Source of the DNA: Bacillota bacterium | Lineage (GTDB): Bacteria; Bacillota; Clostridia; Lachnospirales; Lachnospiraceae | DNA length: 18,218 nucleotides | Reading direction: 5' to 3' | Assembly: GCA_023415595.1 (NCBI GenBank) | Contig: JAEZJW010000109.1 | Span: 1 to 18,218 of the forward strand | In this document: in pieces, positions 4,571-13,079 of the stretch | How positions within the stretch are numbered: position 1 is the first letter of the stretch | Layout of the letters: each line of letters starts with the position of its first letter | Program-made: the position numbers and the translations under genes | The notes under the pieces: model-generated | Seen by the model: only the letters and a program-made list of their open reading frames with translations | Databases searched by the model: none | What the model was told of the DNA's origin: nothing

Positions 4571-6580
4571 ATGGATAACGAAGTAAAAAAGGAAATCGAA
4601 CAGTTAAGGGAGCTGATTAGTTATCATAATGAAAGATATTATAATCAGGATGACCCGGAGATTTCCGATTATGAATATGACCAATTATCCTTAAGACTCA
4701 GAAAGCTGGAGGAGGAACACCCGGAATATGCCATCACCGATTCGCCGACGAAGAAGGTTGGAGGAAGTGCCAAGAGGGAAGCGGGCATCCTGGTGAAGCA
4801 TAATGTCCCGATGCTTAGCCTTCAGGATGTATTCTCGAAGGAAGAGGTCATAAGCTTTATCGAGAAGATCAGGAGGGAACGGGAGGATGCAGTCTTTACC
4901 GTAGAGAGGAAGATTGACGGACTGTCCGTGGCTCTGCGTTATGAAGAAGGTAATCTGATGATGGGCATTACCCGTGGAGATGGAATCAATTACGGAGAAG
5001 ATGTCACAGAGAACGTGAAGGTTATTGATGATGTTAAGATAAAATTGAAGACCGCTGTTCCCTACCTGGAAATCAGGGGTGAAGTTTATATGAAGAGTGA
5101 GGATTTTGAAGCTGTCAATGACAGGCTGGAGGCTGCGGGAAAGAAGCTGTTTGCTAATCCCAGAAATTGTGCGGCAGGAACACTTCGGCAGCTGGATCCG
5201 GCAATTGTTAAGGAACGCCGTCTCTCCCTCTTTATATTTAATGTTCAGGAGGTACGGGGAATGACCTTTTCCAAGCATTCTGAAAGCTTAAAATGGCTGG
5301 CTGAACAGGGTCTCAAGGTGATTGAGAATTTCAAGCTGTGCCGTACTGCTGAGGAAGTATGGGATGCCATTACCGAGATCGGAGAATCCAGAGGAAGCCT
5401 GGCCTATGATATTGACGGAGCGGTAGTTAAGATAGATAACCTGGAGGATCGTGAGTATTTTGGCACTACCTCTAAGGTGCCCAGATGGGCAATCGCTTAC
5501 AAATATCCTCCGGAAGAGAAGGAAACTGTCGTAAGGGAGATCAGACTCACGGTCGGAAGAACCGGAAGGATTACCCCTACAGCTATCTTTGATCCAATCC
5601 GGCTGTGCGGAACGAATGTGGAGAAGGCAACTCTCCATAACCAGGACAGAATAGATGAATTGGATGTAAGACTCGGGGATACCATCGTGGTCAGAAAGGC
5701 CGGAGAGATTATACCTGAGGTTCTATCCGTTAATAAGGAGAAACGTCCGGAGGTAACTGCTCCATTTCGGCTTCCTGCTGCTTGTCCCTCCTGTGGAGCT
5801 CCGACCGTACGGGATGAGAATACGGCTGACACCAGATGCATCAATCTTAACTGCCCTGCCCAGCTGACTCAGCATATCCTAAATTTCGTAGGCCGGAATG
5901 CCATGGATATCAAGGGCTTTGGAGAAGCCTATGTGGAGGTGCTGATCAAAGAGGGCTATCTTAAGGACATTGCCGATGTTTATTATCTTAACCGTTATCG
6001 TGATGAGCTGGTGGAAAAGGGTTTGATCGGGAAAGAGAAGAATACGGATAAGCTGTTAAAGACCATTGAAGAAAGTAAAAATAACGATATTGACCGGCTG
6101 ATCACAGGCCTGGGCATCCGAAATATCGGAAAACAGGCAGGACTGGAGCTTAAGAAGCACTTTAGCAGCCTTCACGAGTTAAGTAAGGCTACTTATGAAG
6201 AGCTGATTGCGGCCCCTGATGTCGGAGCTATCACTGCCAGATCTATTACGGAGTTTTTCTCCAACCCGGAGAACCTTGATATCTTAAGAAGACTTGATGA
6301 AGCCGGAGTGAATTTTACGTCCCTTGCGGCACCTGCCGGAACCGATCAGAAGTTTGTGGGTCTCACCTTTGTTCTGACAGGAACCTTACCAAACCTTGGG
6401 CGCAGTGAGATGGAGGATCTGATTCGCAGCCATGGCGGCAAGATATCCGGTAGTGTATCCAAGAAGACAGATTATGTGATCGCCGGGGAGAGTGCAGGAA
6501 GTAAGCTTACGAAAGCACAGGAACTAGGGATTAAGGTCTTAAGTGAAGAGGATGCATTATTACTAATAAATGGCAAATGA
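4571..6580 (+). CDS. ligA: NAD-dependent DNA ligase LigA
   Basis: This is a 669-residue, full-length bacterial LigA. The Ia domain (HNERYYNQDDPEISDYEYD, about 19-37) binds NMN. The adenylation motif is KIDG, with catalytic Lys114. GEVYM near 170-174 and DGAVVK at 282-287 are nucleotidyltransferase motifs. The OB fold is followed by a four-cysteine zinc finger (C405, C408, C423, C428), helix-hairpin-helix repeats (GLGIRNIGKQAG and a second GAITARSI segment), and a C-terminal BRCT domain from about 592 (FVGLTFVLTGTLP to the end). The enzyme seals nicks in replication and repair using NAD+. All key residues are present. The ATG at 4571 has AAGGGTG about seven bases upstream. The gene follows rluF by 110 bases and may be transcribed with it or from the extended -10 near 4500. 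Confidence 0.97.
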   Translation: MDNEVKKEIEQLRELISYHNERYYNQDDPEISDYEYDQLSLRLRKLEEEHPEYAITDSPTKKVGGSAKREAGILVKHNVPMLSLQDVFSKEEVISFIEKIRREREDAVFTVERKIDGLSVALRYEEGNLMMGITRGDGINYGEDVTENVKVIDDVKIKLKTAVPYLEIRGEVYMKSEDFEAVNDRLEAAGKKLFANPRNCAAGTLRQLDPAIVKERRLSLFIFNVQEVRGMTFSKHSESLKWLAEQGLKVIENFKLCRTAEEVWDAITEIGESRGSLAYDIDGAVVKIDNLEDREYFGTTSKVPRWAIAYKYPPEEKETVVREIRLTVGRTGRITPTAIFDPIRLCGTNVEKATLHNQDRIDELDVRLGDTIVVRKAGEIIPEVLSVNKEKRPEVTAPFRLPAACPSCGAPTVRDENTADTRCINLNCPAQLTQHILNFVGRNAMDIKGFGEAYVEVLIKEGYLKDIADVYYLNRYRDELVEKGLIGKEKNTDKLLKTIEESKNNDIDRLITGLGIRNIGKQAGLELKKHFSSLHELSKATYEELIAAPDVGAITARSITEFFSNPENLDILRRLDEAGVNFTSLAAPAGTDQKFVGLTFVLTGTLPNLGRSEMEDLIRSHGGKISGSVSKKTDYVIAGESAGSKLTKAQELGIKVLSEEDALLLINGK

Positions 6581-6635
6581 TGTAACAATATGCGAAAAAT
6601 AAACGGGTATTTATGGATGTCGGTCCGAAATAATG

Positions 6636-6664
6636 TTGATTTATTAATTTATCCATGTTATGAT
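6636..6664 (+). promoter_or_regulatory. SigA-type promoter of the metA gene
   Basis: TTGATT (6636-6641) and TATGAT (6659-6664) are 17 bases apart, predicting a start near 6671 and a leader of about 32 bases. That leader is too short for a SAM riboswitch or T-box, which often control methionine genes in Firmicutes. Confidence 0.75.
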
Positions 6665-6702
6665 AAATTTTGCATGAAAAAAATAAAAGATGGTGATGAT
6701 TG

Positions 6703-7608
6703 ATGCCGATAAAAATACAAAGTGATTTACCTGCTAAAAGAATATTGGAAGATGAAAATATATTCATTATGGATGAAACCAGGGCTATGCACCAGGATAT
6801 TCGTCCGCTTCAGATTGCGATTTTGAACCTGATGCCGGTGAAGGAGGATACAGAGGTCCAGCTATTGCGCAGCCTCTCAAATACTCCGCTGCAGGTGGAT
6901 ATCACCTTTCTTACTACAGGCTCTTATGTCGGCAAGCATACACCTACAAGCCATTTAGACCAATTCTATCTAACTTTTGATGATGTGAAGAACCGTAAGT
7001 TTGATGGTCTGATCATTACCGGGGCTCCGGTTGAATTAATGGATTTTGAAGAAGTCACTTATTGGGACGAGCTTGTAAGCATCATGGAATGGTCCAAGAC
7101 TAATGTAACTTCAACCTTGCATATTTGTTGGGGTGCTCAAGCCGGTCTTTATTACCATTATGGGATACAGAAAATGACTCTGGACAAGAAGATGTTCGGT
7201 ATTTTTGAACATAGAGTAATGAAGCGTAAGGTACCGTTTGTCCGTGGTTTTGACGATATCTTCTATGCACCGCACTCCAGATATACCACAGTATCAAGGG
7301 AAAATATTCTAAGCCATGAGGAGCTGGTGATCCTTGCTGAATCAGAGGAAGCCGGAGTATTCATTGTAATGGCACGGGATGGAAAACAAATTTTTGTCAT
7401 GGGACATCCGGAGTATGACAGAATATCACTTGATAAGGAATATAAACGTGACATCAATAAGGGCCTCACGATAGACTTACCGAAAAATTATTACCCGTCA
7501 GACCAACCTGACCTTACACCTAATCTGGTTTGGCGAGCACACGCAAATGCTATGTATACCAATTGGTTAAACTATTACGTCTACCAGGTAACTCCTTACG
7601 ATTTATAA
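6703..7608 (+). CDS. metAA: Homoserine O-acyltransferase, MetA family, predicted acetyl-CoA-specific
   Basis: The ATG at 6703 gives 301 residues; a TTG one codon earlier adds nothing. A weak GGTGAT ribosome site precedes it. The class-I glutamine-amidotransferase-like fold carries the family's catalytic set: Cys142 in HICWGAQAG, and His235 and Glu237 in GHPEYDR. Family numbering is kept exactly, so the specificity position can be read: residue 111 is Glu (GAPVELMDF). In published work on MetA specificity, Glu111 favours acetyl-CoA and Gly111 favours succinyl-CoA. The likely product is therefore O-acetylhomoserine, feeding methionine synthesis by sulfhydrylation or transsulfuration, although family annotation often says succinyltransferase. 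The gene stands alone with its own promoter. A seven-pair stem (CTCCTTA with TAAGGAG, 7592-7612) spans its stop codon but lacks a T-tract, so termination is uncertain. Confidence 0.93.
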   Translation: MPIKIQSDLPAKRILEDENIFIMDETRAMHQDIRPLQIAILNLMPVKEDTEVQLLRSLSNTPLQVDITFLTTGSYVGKHTPTSHLDQFYLTFDDVKNRKFDGLIITGAPVELMDFEEVTYWDELVSIMEWSKTNVTSTLHICWGAQAGLYYHYGIQKMTLDKKMFGIFEHRVMKRKVPFVRGFDDIFYAPHSRYTTVSRENILSHEELVILAESEEAGVFIVMARDGKQIFVMGHPEYDRISLDKEYKRDINKGLTIDLPKNYYPSDQPDLTPNLVWRAHANAMYTNWLNYYVYQVTPYDL

Positions 7609-7684
7609 GGAGATACTTAGTAGAAAACAGAGTTACTCCGTATGAGTTATAATCAATAGTAATACTCCGGAGGGGGGTTGTATT

Positions 7685-9088
7685 ATGAAATTGATTGAAT
7701 ACCTGCAGAGTGAGCCTACGATCTTTTTAGTTTTCGTAATTATAGTATGTATCTGTATCATATCATTGGTGGTACACATATTCATAAAGCTGGAACACGA
7801 GAAGAAAGTAACAAAAGCGGCTCTGGAATTGAACAAGATAACCAACAGCATCCGGGCGGGCCTTGTTCATTTTGTCTTAGAGGATCATTGCAGGATTCTG
7901 TATGCAAGTAAGGGATTTTATGAATTGCTTGGATACAACAGACATGAGGTAAAGGAAGAAAACAAAACGAGTGTAATGGACTTTATCAGTCCGGAAGATA
8001 AGGATATCTGCGCAGGAATTAAGGATCAGCTGGGGAGCGGCTCCTTAAGCATGGAAGTCAGGATGTTAACGAAATCCGGCAAGATGCTGCATGCATTAAT
8101 TAATGGTAACAGTATCCTCGGAAGAGATGGAAAACACACCATCTCTGCTGTTTTTGTTGATATTTCAGAGCAGAAGAAAATGCAGGAGATGCTGCTTCTG
8201 GAAGGGGAACGCTATAAGATTGCATCCGAGCTTTCACAGGATGTACTGTTTGAGTATCTGGTCAAATCGGATGAGATGATCTATACAGAGAAATATAAGG
8301 AGCTATTCGGTAGAAATTCCATACTGCCTTTATTTCATAAAAACTGTGAGCTAAGAAGGGATACGATTCATCCGGACGACTGGGGAATCTACCTGGAATT
8401 CTGTCAGGACCTGGCGCAAGGGAAGAAGATGATCGAGGCGGAAGTCCGTATGAAAGACCGCTTGAATGAATTCATCTGGTGCCAGTTCATGGGCAAGACA
8501 ATTTTTGATGATGAGAGACATCCAATCCGGGTCATCGGAAAGATCGTGAATGTAGACTCTCAGAAGCGCGAATTGGAGGCGCTGGAGTATAAAGCGACCA
8601 GGGATCCTCTGACCGGTGTTTATAATAAAGAAGTTACGATTAAGAAGATAGATAAATATATTAGCGGTAACAAAAATGATAAGCATATCCTGATGTTTAT
8701 TGATTTTGATGATTTTAAGAAGGTGAATGATAATTATGGGCATTTACTGGGAGACAAGGTTCTCATCTATGTGATCGGTCGGATCAAAAGCGTATTTTCC
8801 GCGGGTGAGATCATTGGCCGTATCGGTGGAGATGAATTTATCGTATTTTCCGGCGGGGTAACCTGCATGGAAGATATTCTTCATAAGGCGGAGTCCTTAG
8901 TGAACGCTCTGGATACGGTTTATCTTGAGAATGGGCTGGCAATCCCTATCTCCGGAAGCATAGGAATTGCTGCATATCCTGATGATGGACTTCATTACGA
9001 GCAGCTCATTCAGTGTGCGGACAAGGCCTTGTACCGTGTTAAGGAACAGGGAAAGAACAATTATCTTCTCTATAACTCGGCTATCTGA
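7685..9088 (+). CDS. Membrane-anchored PAS-PAS-GGDEF diguanylate cyclase
   Basis: This is a 467-residue protein. A single membrane helix (about 13-36, IFLVFVIIVCICIISLVVHIFI) is followed by a short coiled linker. The first PAS domain is at about 55-165 (LEDHCRILYASKGFYELLGY and FVDISEQKK). A second PAS_3-like domain lies at about 178-297 (HPDDWGIYLEFCQDL and RVIGKIVNVDSQK). The GGDEF domain starts near DPLTGVYNK (residue 307) and has an intact GGDEF signature at 381-385. It should convert two GTP to cyclic di-GMP in response to a signal sensed by the PAS domains. The RxxD inhibitory site that usually precedes GGDEF reads SAGE, so product inhibition is probably lost. GGAGGGGGG lies about nine bases before the ATG. 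TATAAT at 7648-7653 is a possible -10 with no clear -35. The last 8 bases overlap the convergent spoVB gene. Confidence 0.93.
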   Translation: MKLIEYLQSEPTIFLVFVIIVCICIISLVVHIFIKLEHEKKVTKAALELNKITNSIRAGLVHFVLEDHCRILYASKGFYELLGYNRHEVKEENKTSVMDFISPEDKDICAGIKDQLGSGSLSMEVRMLTKSGKMLHALINGNSILGRDGKHTISAVFVDISEQKKMQEMLLLEGERYKIASELSQDVLFEYLVKSDEMIYTEKYKELFGRNSILPLFHKNCELRRDTIHPDDWGIYLEFCQDLAQGKKMIEAEVRMKDRLNEFIWCQFMGKTIFDDERHPIRVIGKIVNVDSQKRELEALEYKATRDPLTGVYNKEVTIKKIDKYISGNKNDKHILMFIDFDDFKKVNDNYGHLLGDKVLIYVIGRIKSVFSAGEIIGRIGGDEFIVFSGGVTCMEDILHKAESLVNALDTVYLENGLAIPISGSIGIAAYPDDGLHYEQLIQCADKALYRVKEQGKNNYLLYNSAI

Positions 9089-10658
9089 AATCCTTACGGG
9101 ATATCGTGTGGGTTATAATAAACAGACCAATACAAATAACGCAGAACAACAGGCAGAAGGATAAGATCATAATTGCCTGATTGATTTGCGTTATTTTTTG
9201 TGCATACTCCAACACCCTTTTCAATATAAAGCCGGCAAGGGCAACAGTCACTCCGGGCTTTAGGATACTGTCCACGGCACTAAAGGGAAAATGGATATAA
9301 CGCATGACGGACAGGGTATCAAGAGTAGTTATGATCAGCTGCCCGAACAGAAGGGCGGTCAAATATCCATTTATTCCAAGTTTGGGGATCAGTAACACAA
9401 TCAGCAGAATCTTACTTAAAGATCCTGCAACAGAATTGATAAAGGTAACATGGGCCTTACCTAGTCCATTGATGATACTGCCCAGGATTGTCGTAAGATA
9501 AATCAAAGGACAGATCCAGGCGAGAATCATCAGATAGGATCCAGCTGCATTGTTATGGAAGATGGCATTGCCAAGCTCTCTTCCAAAAATAATGAAAATT
9601 CCTGTGCTGATAATACCGATGATCAGACTGTATTTGATCGCAATTGCAGTGGTTTTTCCGATCAGCTTGTCATTGCTCACTGCCTGGGCTTCAGAAACCG
9701 TGGGGAGAAGAAGTACGGCAAGCGCGTTGATTACAGCCGTAGGAAACATAATGAAGGGCAGGGACATACCGGTCAGGATACCAAAGGTACTCAGTGCCTC
9801 ATTTGTAGTCAACCCGGATCGTTTCAGCATAGCCGGTATTAATACCGCTTCCATGCTATGAAGGATATTAATGAACAGACGGTTGGCGCTTAAGGGCACA
9901 GAAAAACCCAGGATATTTTTTGTAATCACTCTTCTCCCGGAGGGCTGTGCATTTGGATCCGGTCCCTGCAGCAGAAGCAAGGCAGGTGATTTGGTAATAA
10001 AAATTGAGATCAGATTATATAAGCTGGAGAAGATCTCACCGATCACAAGGCCGGCAACAGCGATCTCACAGGTTACCTTCAGATTTCCTCCTCCGGCATA
10101 AAGTGCAATCATATAGACCACGATGACACGGACCGTCTGCTCCAAAAGCTGGGTAGAAGCAGGAACACCGGCCTTCTTAAGGCCATAATAGTACCCGTTA
10201 ATGCAGGAGGTGACTCCGCAGAAGGGGAAGACCAGCGCAAGGATACGAAGGGATGGAGCACTTCTCGGTTCAAGAAGGAAACGATATGCAATCAGATCAC
10301 TGAAACGGTATACCAATAGGGATAGCAGCAGTGCCAGGGATACGGACAATAAGATCCCTATTTTCAGAATCTTATATGCATTCTTTGGATTACGTTTCCC
10401 CATCTCAGCAGCGACCAGTCTTGAAATCGAGGTCTGAATTCCGGTAGCATAGATAGTAAAACAGATTCCATAGACGGGGAAAACCAATTGATAGATTCCC
10501 AGCCATTCTGTACCGATTGTTTTGGATAAGAATATCTTATAAAAAAATCCGATGACTCTGGTTATAAACCCTGCCAGAGTTAGGATTATTGTCCCTTTTA
10601 ATATATTGCTTCTGCCCGGACGTCTGCTTGCTGCCGAGATTATGCCCTTTTTACTCAT
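9081..10658 (-). CDS. spoVB: SpoVB-like polysaccharide/lipid flippase, MATE/MOP superfamily
   Basis: This is a 525-residue polytopic membrane protein, with about 14 hydrophobic segments by eye, after a basic N-terminus. The opening, ILKGTIILTLAGFITRVIGFFYKIFLSKTIGTEWLGIYQLVFPVY, and the later GIQTSISRLVAAEMGKRN and GYYYGLKKAGVPASTQLLEQTVRV segments match the SpoVB/YtgP branch of the polysaccharide transporter family. In Bacillus SpoVB is needed for spore cortex synthesis, probably by flipping lipid-linked peptidoglycan precursor. Paralogues in vegetative cells exist, so the sporulation role is likely but not proven by sequence. The start ATG at 10658 has GAGGG ten bases upstream. I find no convincing sigma-E promoter. 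The TAG stop lies inside the last codons of the diguanylate cyclase on the other strand, leaving no room for a terminator between them. Confidence 0.88.
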   Translation of the reverse strand: MSKKGIISAASRRPGRSNILKGTIILTLAGFITRVIGFFYKIFLSKTIGTEWLGIYQLVFPVYGICFTIYATGIQTSISRLVAAEMGKRNPKNAYKILKIGILLSVSLALLLSLLVYRFSDLIAYRFLLEPRSAPSLRILALVFPFCGVTSCINGYYYGLKKAGVPASTQLLEQTVRVIVVYMIALYAGGGNLKVTCEIAVAGLVIGEIFSSLYNLISIFITKSPALLLLQGPDPNAQPSGRRVITKNILGFSVPLSANRLFINILHSMEAVLIPAMLKRSGLTTNEALSTFGILTGMSLPFIMFPTAVINALAVLLLPTVSEAQAVSNDKLIGKTTAIAIKYSLIIGIISTGIFIIFGRELGNAIFHNNAAGSYLMILAWICPLIYLTTILGSIINGLGKAHVTFINSVAGSLSKILLIVLLIPKLGINGYLTALLFGQLIITTLDTLSVMRYIHFPFSAVDSILKPGVTVALAGFILKRVLEYAQKITQINQAIMILSFCLLFCVICIGLFIITHTISRKDFR

Positions 10659-10876
10659 TGTAAGTACACCCTCACAAGTCCTTTTCTTAAATATATTTTA
10701 AAGAAATGGAACTTATGTTACAGAGTTATAGCCCGGTTTTATTCTTAACTAAAGAATGGGTCTTATCGTTGGTACTCATTATGCCAATGGGAAAATTTAC
10801 ATCCTTTGATCAGGCATTCCCTGTCCGGTCCCCATGTTTTAATGTCATTACAAACTAATTAAGGGGACTGACGTCC

Positions 10877-11158
10877 ATGCCATTTCTTAAGCACGATCAC
10901 AAGCCTTCCATTAAACATCCTTCCGGCCACCCTGTGGCCGTTAGGGCTGCATTCAACACCTTGGGGGATCTGATTCCCAGATCCTTCTGCATCGAGGATG
11001 ATAACCAGGAGATATTTAAGTACAAGGTATCCGCTGTCAAAGCAATCAAAGACAAATACATGGTCAGGATTTTTTACTGTGCCTTCGAGGATTACGGACT
11101 TCGCAATGACATCACTCTTTGCTTCGATGTGGTAAATTGTAAGTGGGTCATCGGCTGA
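10877..11158 (+). CDS. Small conserved-looking hypothetical protein (93 residues)
   Basis: The frame runs from ATG 10877 to a TGA at 11156-11158. AAGGGG lies ten bases upstream. The sequence has no signal peptide or membrane segment. It begins with a histidine- and lysine-rich stretch (HDHKPSIKHPSGHPV), followed by a compact alpha/beta-looking region: FNTLGDLIPRSFCIEDDNQEIFKYKV, YMVRIFYCAFEDYGLRNDI and LCFDVVNCKWVIG. The regular spacing of hydrophobic strands and the terminal WVIG resemble small orphan proteins I have seen in Lachnospiraceae, but I cannot assign a family or function. An antisense frame exists over the same bases but lacks a ribosome site and a sensible composition. The gene sits between spoVB (divergent) and the isc promoter, with no clear terminator of its own. 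Confidence 0.65.
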   Translation: MPFLKHDHKPSIKHPSGHPVAVRAAFNTLGDLIPRSFCIEDDNQEIFKYKVSAVKAIKDKYMVRIFYCAFEDYGLRNDITLCFDVVNCKWVIG

Positions 11159-11256
11159 GCTTCCCAATAGTTCCTGCCCCCTGTGCCCTGCTCGGCTCAA
11201 ACCGTTCCAAGAACGAATCTCCCCCTAGAAAAAATTGAAAATATGCGATAACCCCG

Positions 11257-11285
11257 TTGACAAAAACAGGGCAGAGTGCTATATT
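11257..11285 (+). promoter_or_regulatory. Strong SigA-type promoter of the isc operon
   Basis: A perfect TTGACA (11257-11262) and TATATT (11280-11285) are 17 bases apart, with transcription expected near 11292, about 54 bases before iscR. It is the best -35 in the window and fits a high-output operon kept in check by a repressor. Confidence 0.85.
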
Positions 11286-11286
11286 A

Positions 11287-11325
11287 AATACCAAGTGATT
11301 TAATAGGAATTAAAATAGTAGGAAT
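11287..11325 (+). promoter_or_regulatory. Candidate IscR operator over the isc start site
   Basis: Just after the -10 lie two direct copies of TAGGAAT (11304-11310 and 11319-11325) and a degenerate dyad, ATACC with GGAAT, around the predicted start. Autoregulation of the isc operon by its Rrf2 protein is well known, and the position suits repression, but I cannot match this sequence to a confirmed clostridial IscR motif. Confidence 0.3.
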
Positions 11326-11345
11326 AGAAAGAAGGGAAGAAAGGA

Positions 11346-11822
11346 ATGAAGCTATCTACCAAAGGCAGATACGGCCTCCGTGCGGTACTCGATCTGGCAG
11401 TGCATACAGAGGATGAGGCGGTTGCGCTGAGTCAAATCGCTGATCGTCAGGAAATATCAATAAACTATCTGGAACAGCTGATTGCTAAGCTGAAGAGATC
11501 CGGTATTGTAAACGGAATTCGTGGTGCGCAGGGTGGGTATATTTTGGCGAAACCTGCGGAAGAAATCTCTGTCGGTGAGATTCTGCGTGCATTGGAGGGA
11601 GACTTAAATCCTGTGGATTGCTCCGAGGTAAACAAGGGTGACAGCCCTTGCCGCAGTTCAGATTCCTGTGTAACAAAATATGTTTGGAAGCGTATTAGTG
11701 ATAGTATAAATGACGCGGTGGATGGAATTATGCTTTCCGAACTGGTTGCAGAAAGTAAAAAGGTTCAAGCAGAGGAAGGTACCCAGAATGGGAGCCGGAC
11801 GAAGCATACTTGTGGAAAATAA
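11346..11822 (+). CDS. iscR: Rrf2-family Fe-S cluster regulator IscR
   Basis: This is a 158-residue protein. The N-terminal winged helix-turn-helix (MKLSTKGRYGLRAVLDLA, then SQIADRQEISINYLEQLIAKLKRSGIV and the wing GAQGGYILAKP) is diagnostic of Rrf2. The cluster-binding region has three cysteines, C92, C102 and C108, close in spacing to the C92/C98/C104 ligands of E. coli IscR, so it probably senses Fe-S status through a bound [2Fe-2S] cluster. In many Firmicutes a related Rrf2 protein is CymR, a cysteine-metabolism regulator that lacks these cysteines; their presence here favours IscR. A fourth cysteine lies near the end (KHTCGK). It is the first gene of iscR-iscS-iscU-mnmA, 24 bases before iscS, and probably represses its own promoter. 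Confidence 0.9.
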   Translation: MKLSTKGRYGLRAVLDLAVHTEDEAVALSQIADRQEISINYLEQLIAKLKRSGIVNGIRGAQGGYILAKPAEEISVGEILRALEGDLNPVDCSEVNKGDSPCRSSDSCVTKYVWKRISDSINDAVDGIMLSELVAESKKVQAEEGTQNGSRTKHTCGK

Positions 11823-11846
11823 TACGATTGATTAGGAGTTGACAAC

Positions 11847-13025
11847 ATGGAAAAGAAAATTTACCTTGATAATGCGGCAACGACGAAGACCAGACCGGAA
11901 GTTGTAGAGGCAATGCTGCCGTTTTTTTGCGATATGTATGGTAATCCGTCCAGTGTTTATGAATTTGCATCTCAGAATAAGAAGGCTGTAGATGATGCAA
12001 GAGCGACCATAGCAAAAGCTCTCGGTGCCGATATTACGGAAGTTTATTATACCGCAGGCGGTACAGAGGCGGATAACTGGGCCCTAAAGGCAACTGCGGA
12101 AGCTTACGAGGGAAAGGGTAACCATATTATTACCTCAAAGATTGAACACCATGCGATTCTTCACACCTGTGAGTACCTGGAGAAGAAGGGTTTTGAAGTG
12201 ACCTATGTGGATGTGGATGAAGGCGGTATCATTAAATTGGACCAGCTGGAGAAGGCGATCCGTCCAACGACCATCCTGATTTCTGTTATGTTTGCCAACA
12301 ATGAGATCGGAACGATCCAGCCAATCAAGGAAATTGGAGCCATAGCAAAGAAGCATAACATCCTGTTCCACACAGATGCAGTTCAGGCTTTTGGCCAGGT
12401 AGAAATCAATGTCAACGACATGAATATCGATATGTTAAGTGCCAGCGCCCATAAGCTGAACGGTCCTAAGGGGATTGGCTTCCTGTATATCAGAAAAGGG
12501 GTCAAGATCCGGTCCCTGATTCACGGCGGTGGACAGGAACGGCAGAGACGGGCAGGAACAGAGAATGTTCCCGGTGTCGTAGGCTTCGGCAAAGCTGTCG
12601 AGATCGCAATGGCTTCCTTAACGGAGAGAGCGGAGAAAGAGACAGAGCTTAGGAATTATCTGATCAAAAGGGTTCTTACAGAAGTTCCCTATGTAAGACT
12701 GAACGGCGATCGAACGAGAAGACTTCCTAACAATGCGAATTTCAGTTTCCAGTTCATTGAGGGTGAATCCTTGCTGATTATGCTTGATATGAATAATATC
12801 TGTGCATCCAGCGGCTCTGCCTGCACCTCTGGTTCCCTGGATCCATCCCATGTACTTCTCTCAATCGGACTTCCCCATGAGATAGCTCATGGATCCTTAA
12901 GACTGACCTTATGTGAGGATAATACGAGGGAAGAGATTGATTATACCGTTGACAGAATTAAAGAAATCGTTGATAAGCTTAGAAATATGTCCCCGCTCTA
13001 TGAGGATTTTATAAGAAAAAGATAA
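11847..13025 (+). CDS. iscS: Cysteine desulfurase IscS/NifS
   Basis: This is a 392-residue class-V aminotransferase-fold, PLP-dependent enzyme that takes sulfur from L-cysteine as a persulfide and leaves alanine. Visible landmarks are the N-terminal YLDNAATTKT, the TGGTEADN-type segment (AGGTEADNWAL), IEHHAIL with His101, NNEIGTIQPI, HTDAVQAFGQ, Lys203 in SASAHKLNGPKG as the PLP Schiff-base lysine, RAGTEN, and the mobile-loop catalytic Cys326 in SSGSACTSGSLDPSHVL. All key residues are intact. AGGAG lies about eight bases before the ATG. Position between iscR and iscU, and the mnmA gene downstream, mark it as the general sulfur donor for Fe-S assembly and tRNA thiolation. NifS and IscS names are used interchangeably in clostridia; there is no nitrogen-fixation context here. 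Confidence 0.96.
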   Translation: MEKKIYLDNAATTKTRPEVVEAMLPFFCDMYGNPSSVYEFASQNKKAVDDARATIAKALGADITEVYYTAGGTEADNWALKATAEAYEGKGNHIITSKIEHHAILHTCEYLEKKGFEVTYVDVDEGGIIKLDQLEKAIRPTTILISVMFANNEIGTIQPIKEIGAIAKKHNILFHTDAVQAFGQVEINVNDMNIDMLSASAHKLNGPKGIGFLYIRKGVKIRSLIHGGGQERQRRAGTENVPGVVGFGKAVEIAMASLTERAEKETELRNYLIKRVLTEVPYVRLNGDRTRRLPNNANFSFQFIEGESLLIMLDMNNICASSGSACTSGSLDPSHVLLSIGLPHEIAHGSLRLTLCEDNTREEIDYTVDRIKEIVDKLRNMSPLYEDFIRKR

Positions 13026-13079
13026 TATTACTGGCGTGGCAGATAACCGGCAGGATAAAGTGTTAATGGAGGAATGAAT

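Noticed and set aside
6665..6702. SAM riboswitch or T-box before metA
   Set aside because: The predicted leader is about 32 bases and has no T-box sequence or SAM-aptamer stems.
7592..7612. Intrinsic terminator at the end of metA
   Set aside because: There are seven good pairs across the stop codon but no T-tract follows, so termination is not supported.
10859..11200. Antisense frame over the 93-residue gene
   Set aside because: It has no ribosome site, and the plus-strand frame has better composition and a plausible start.
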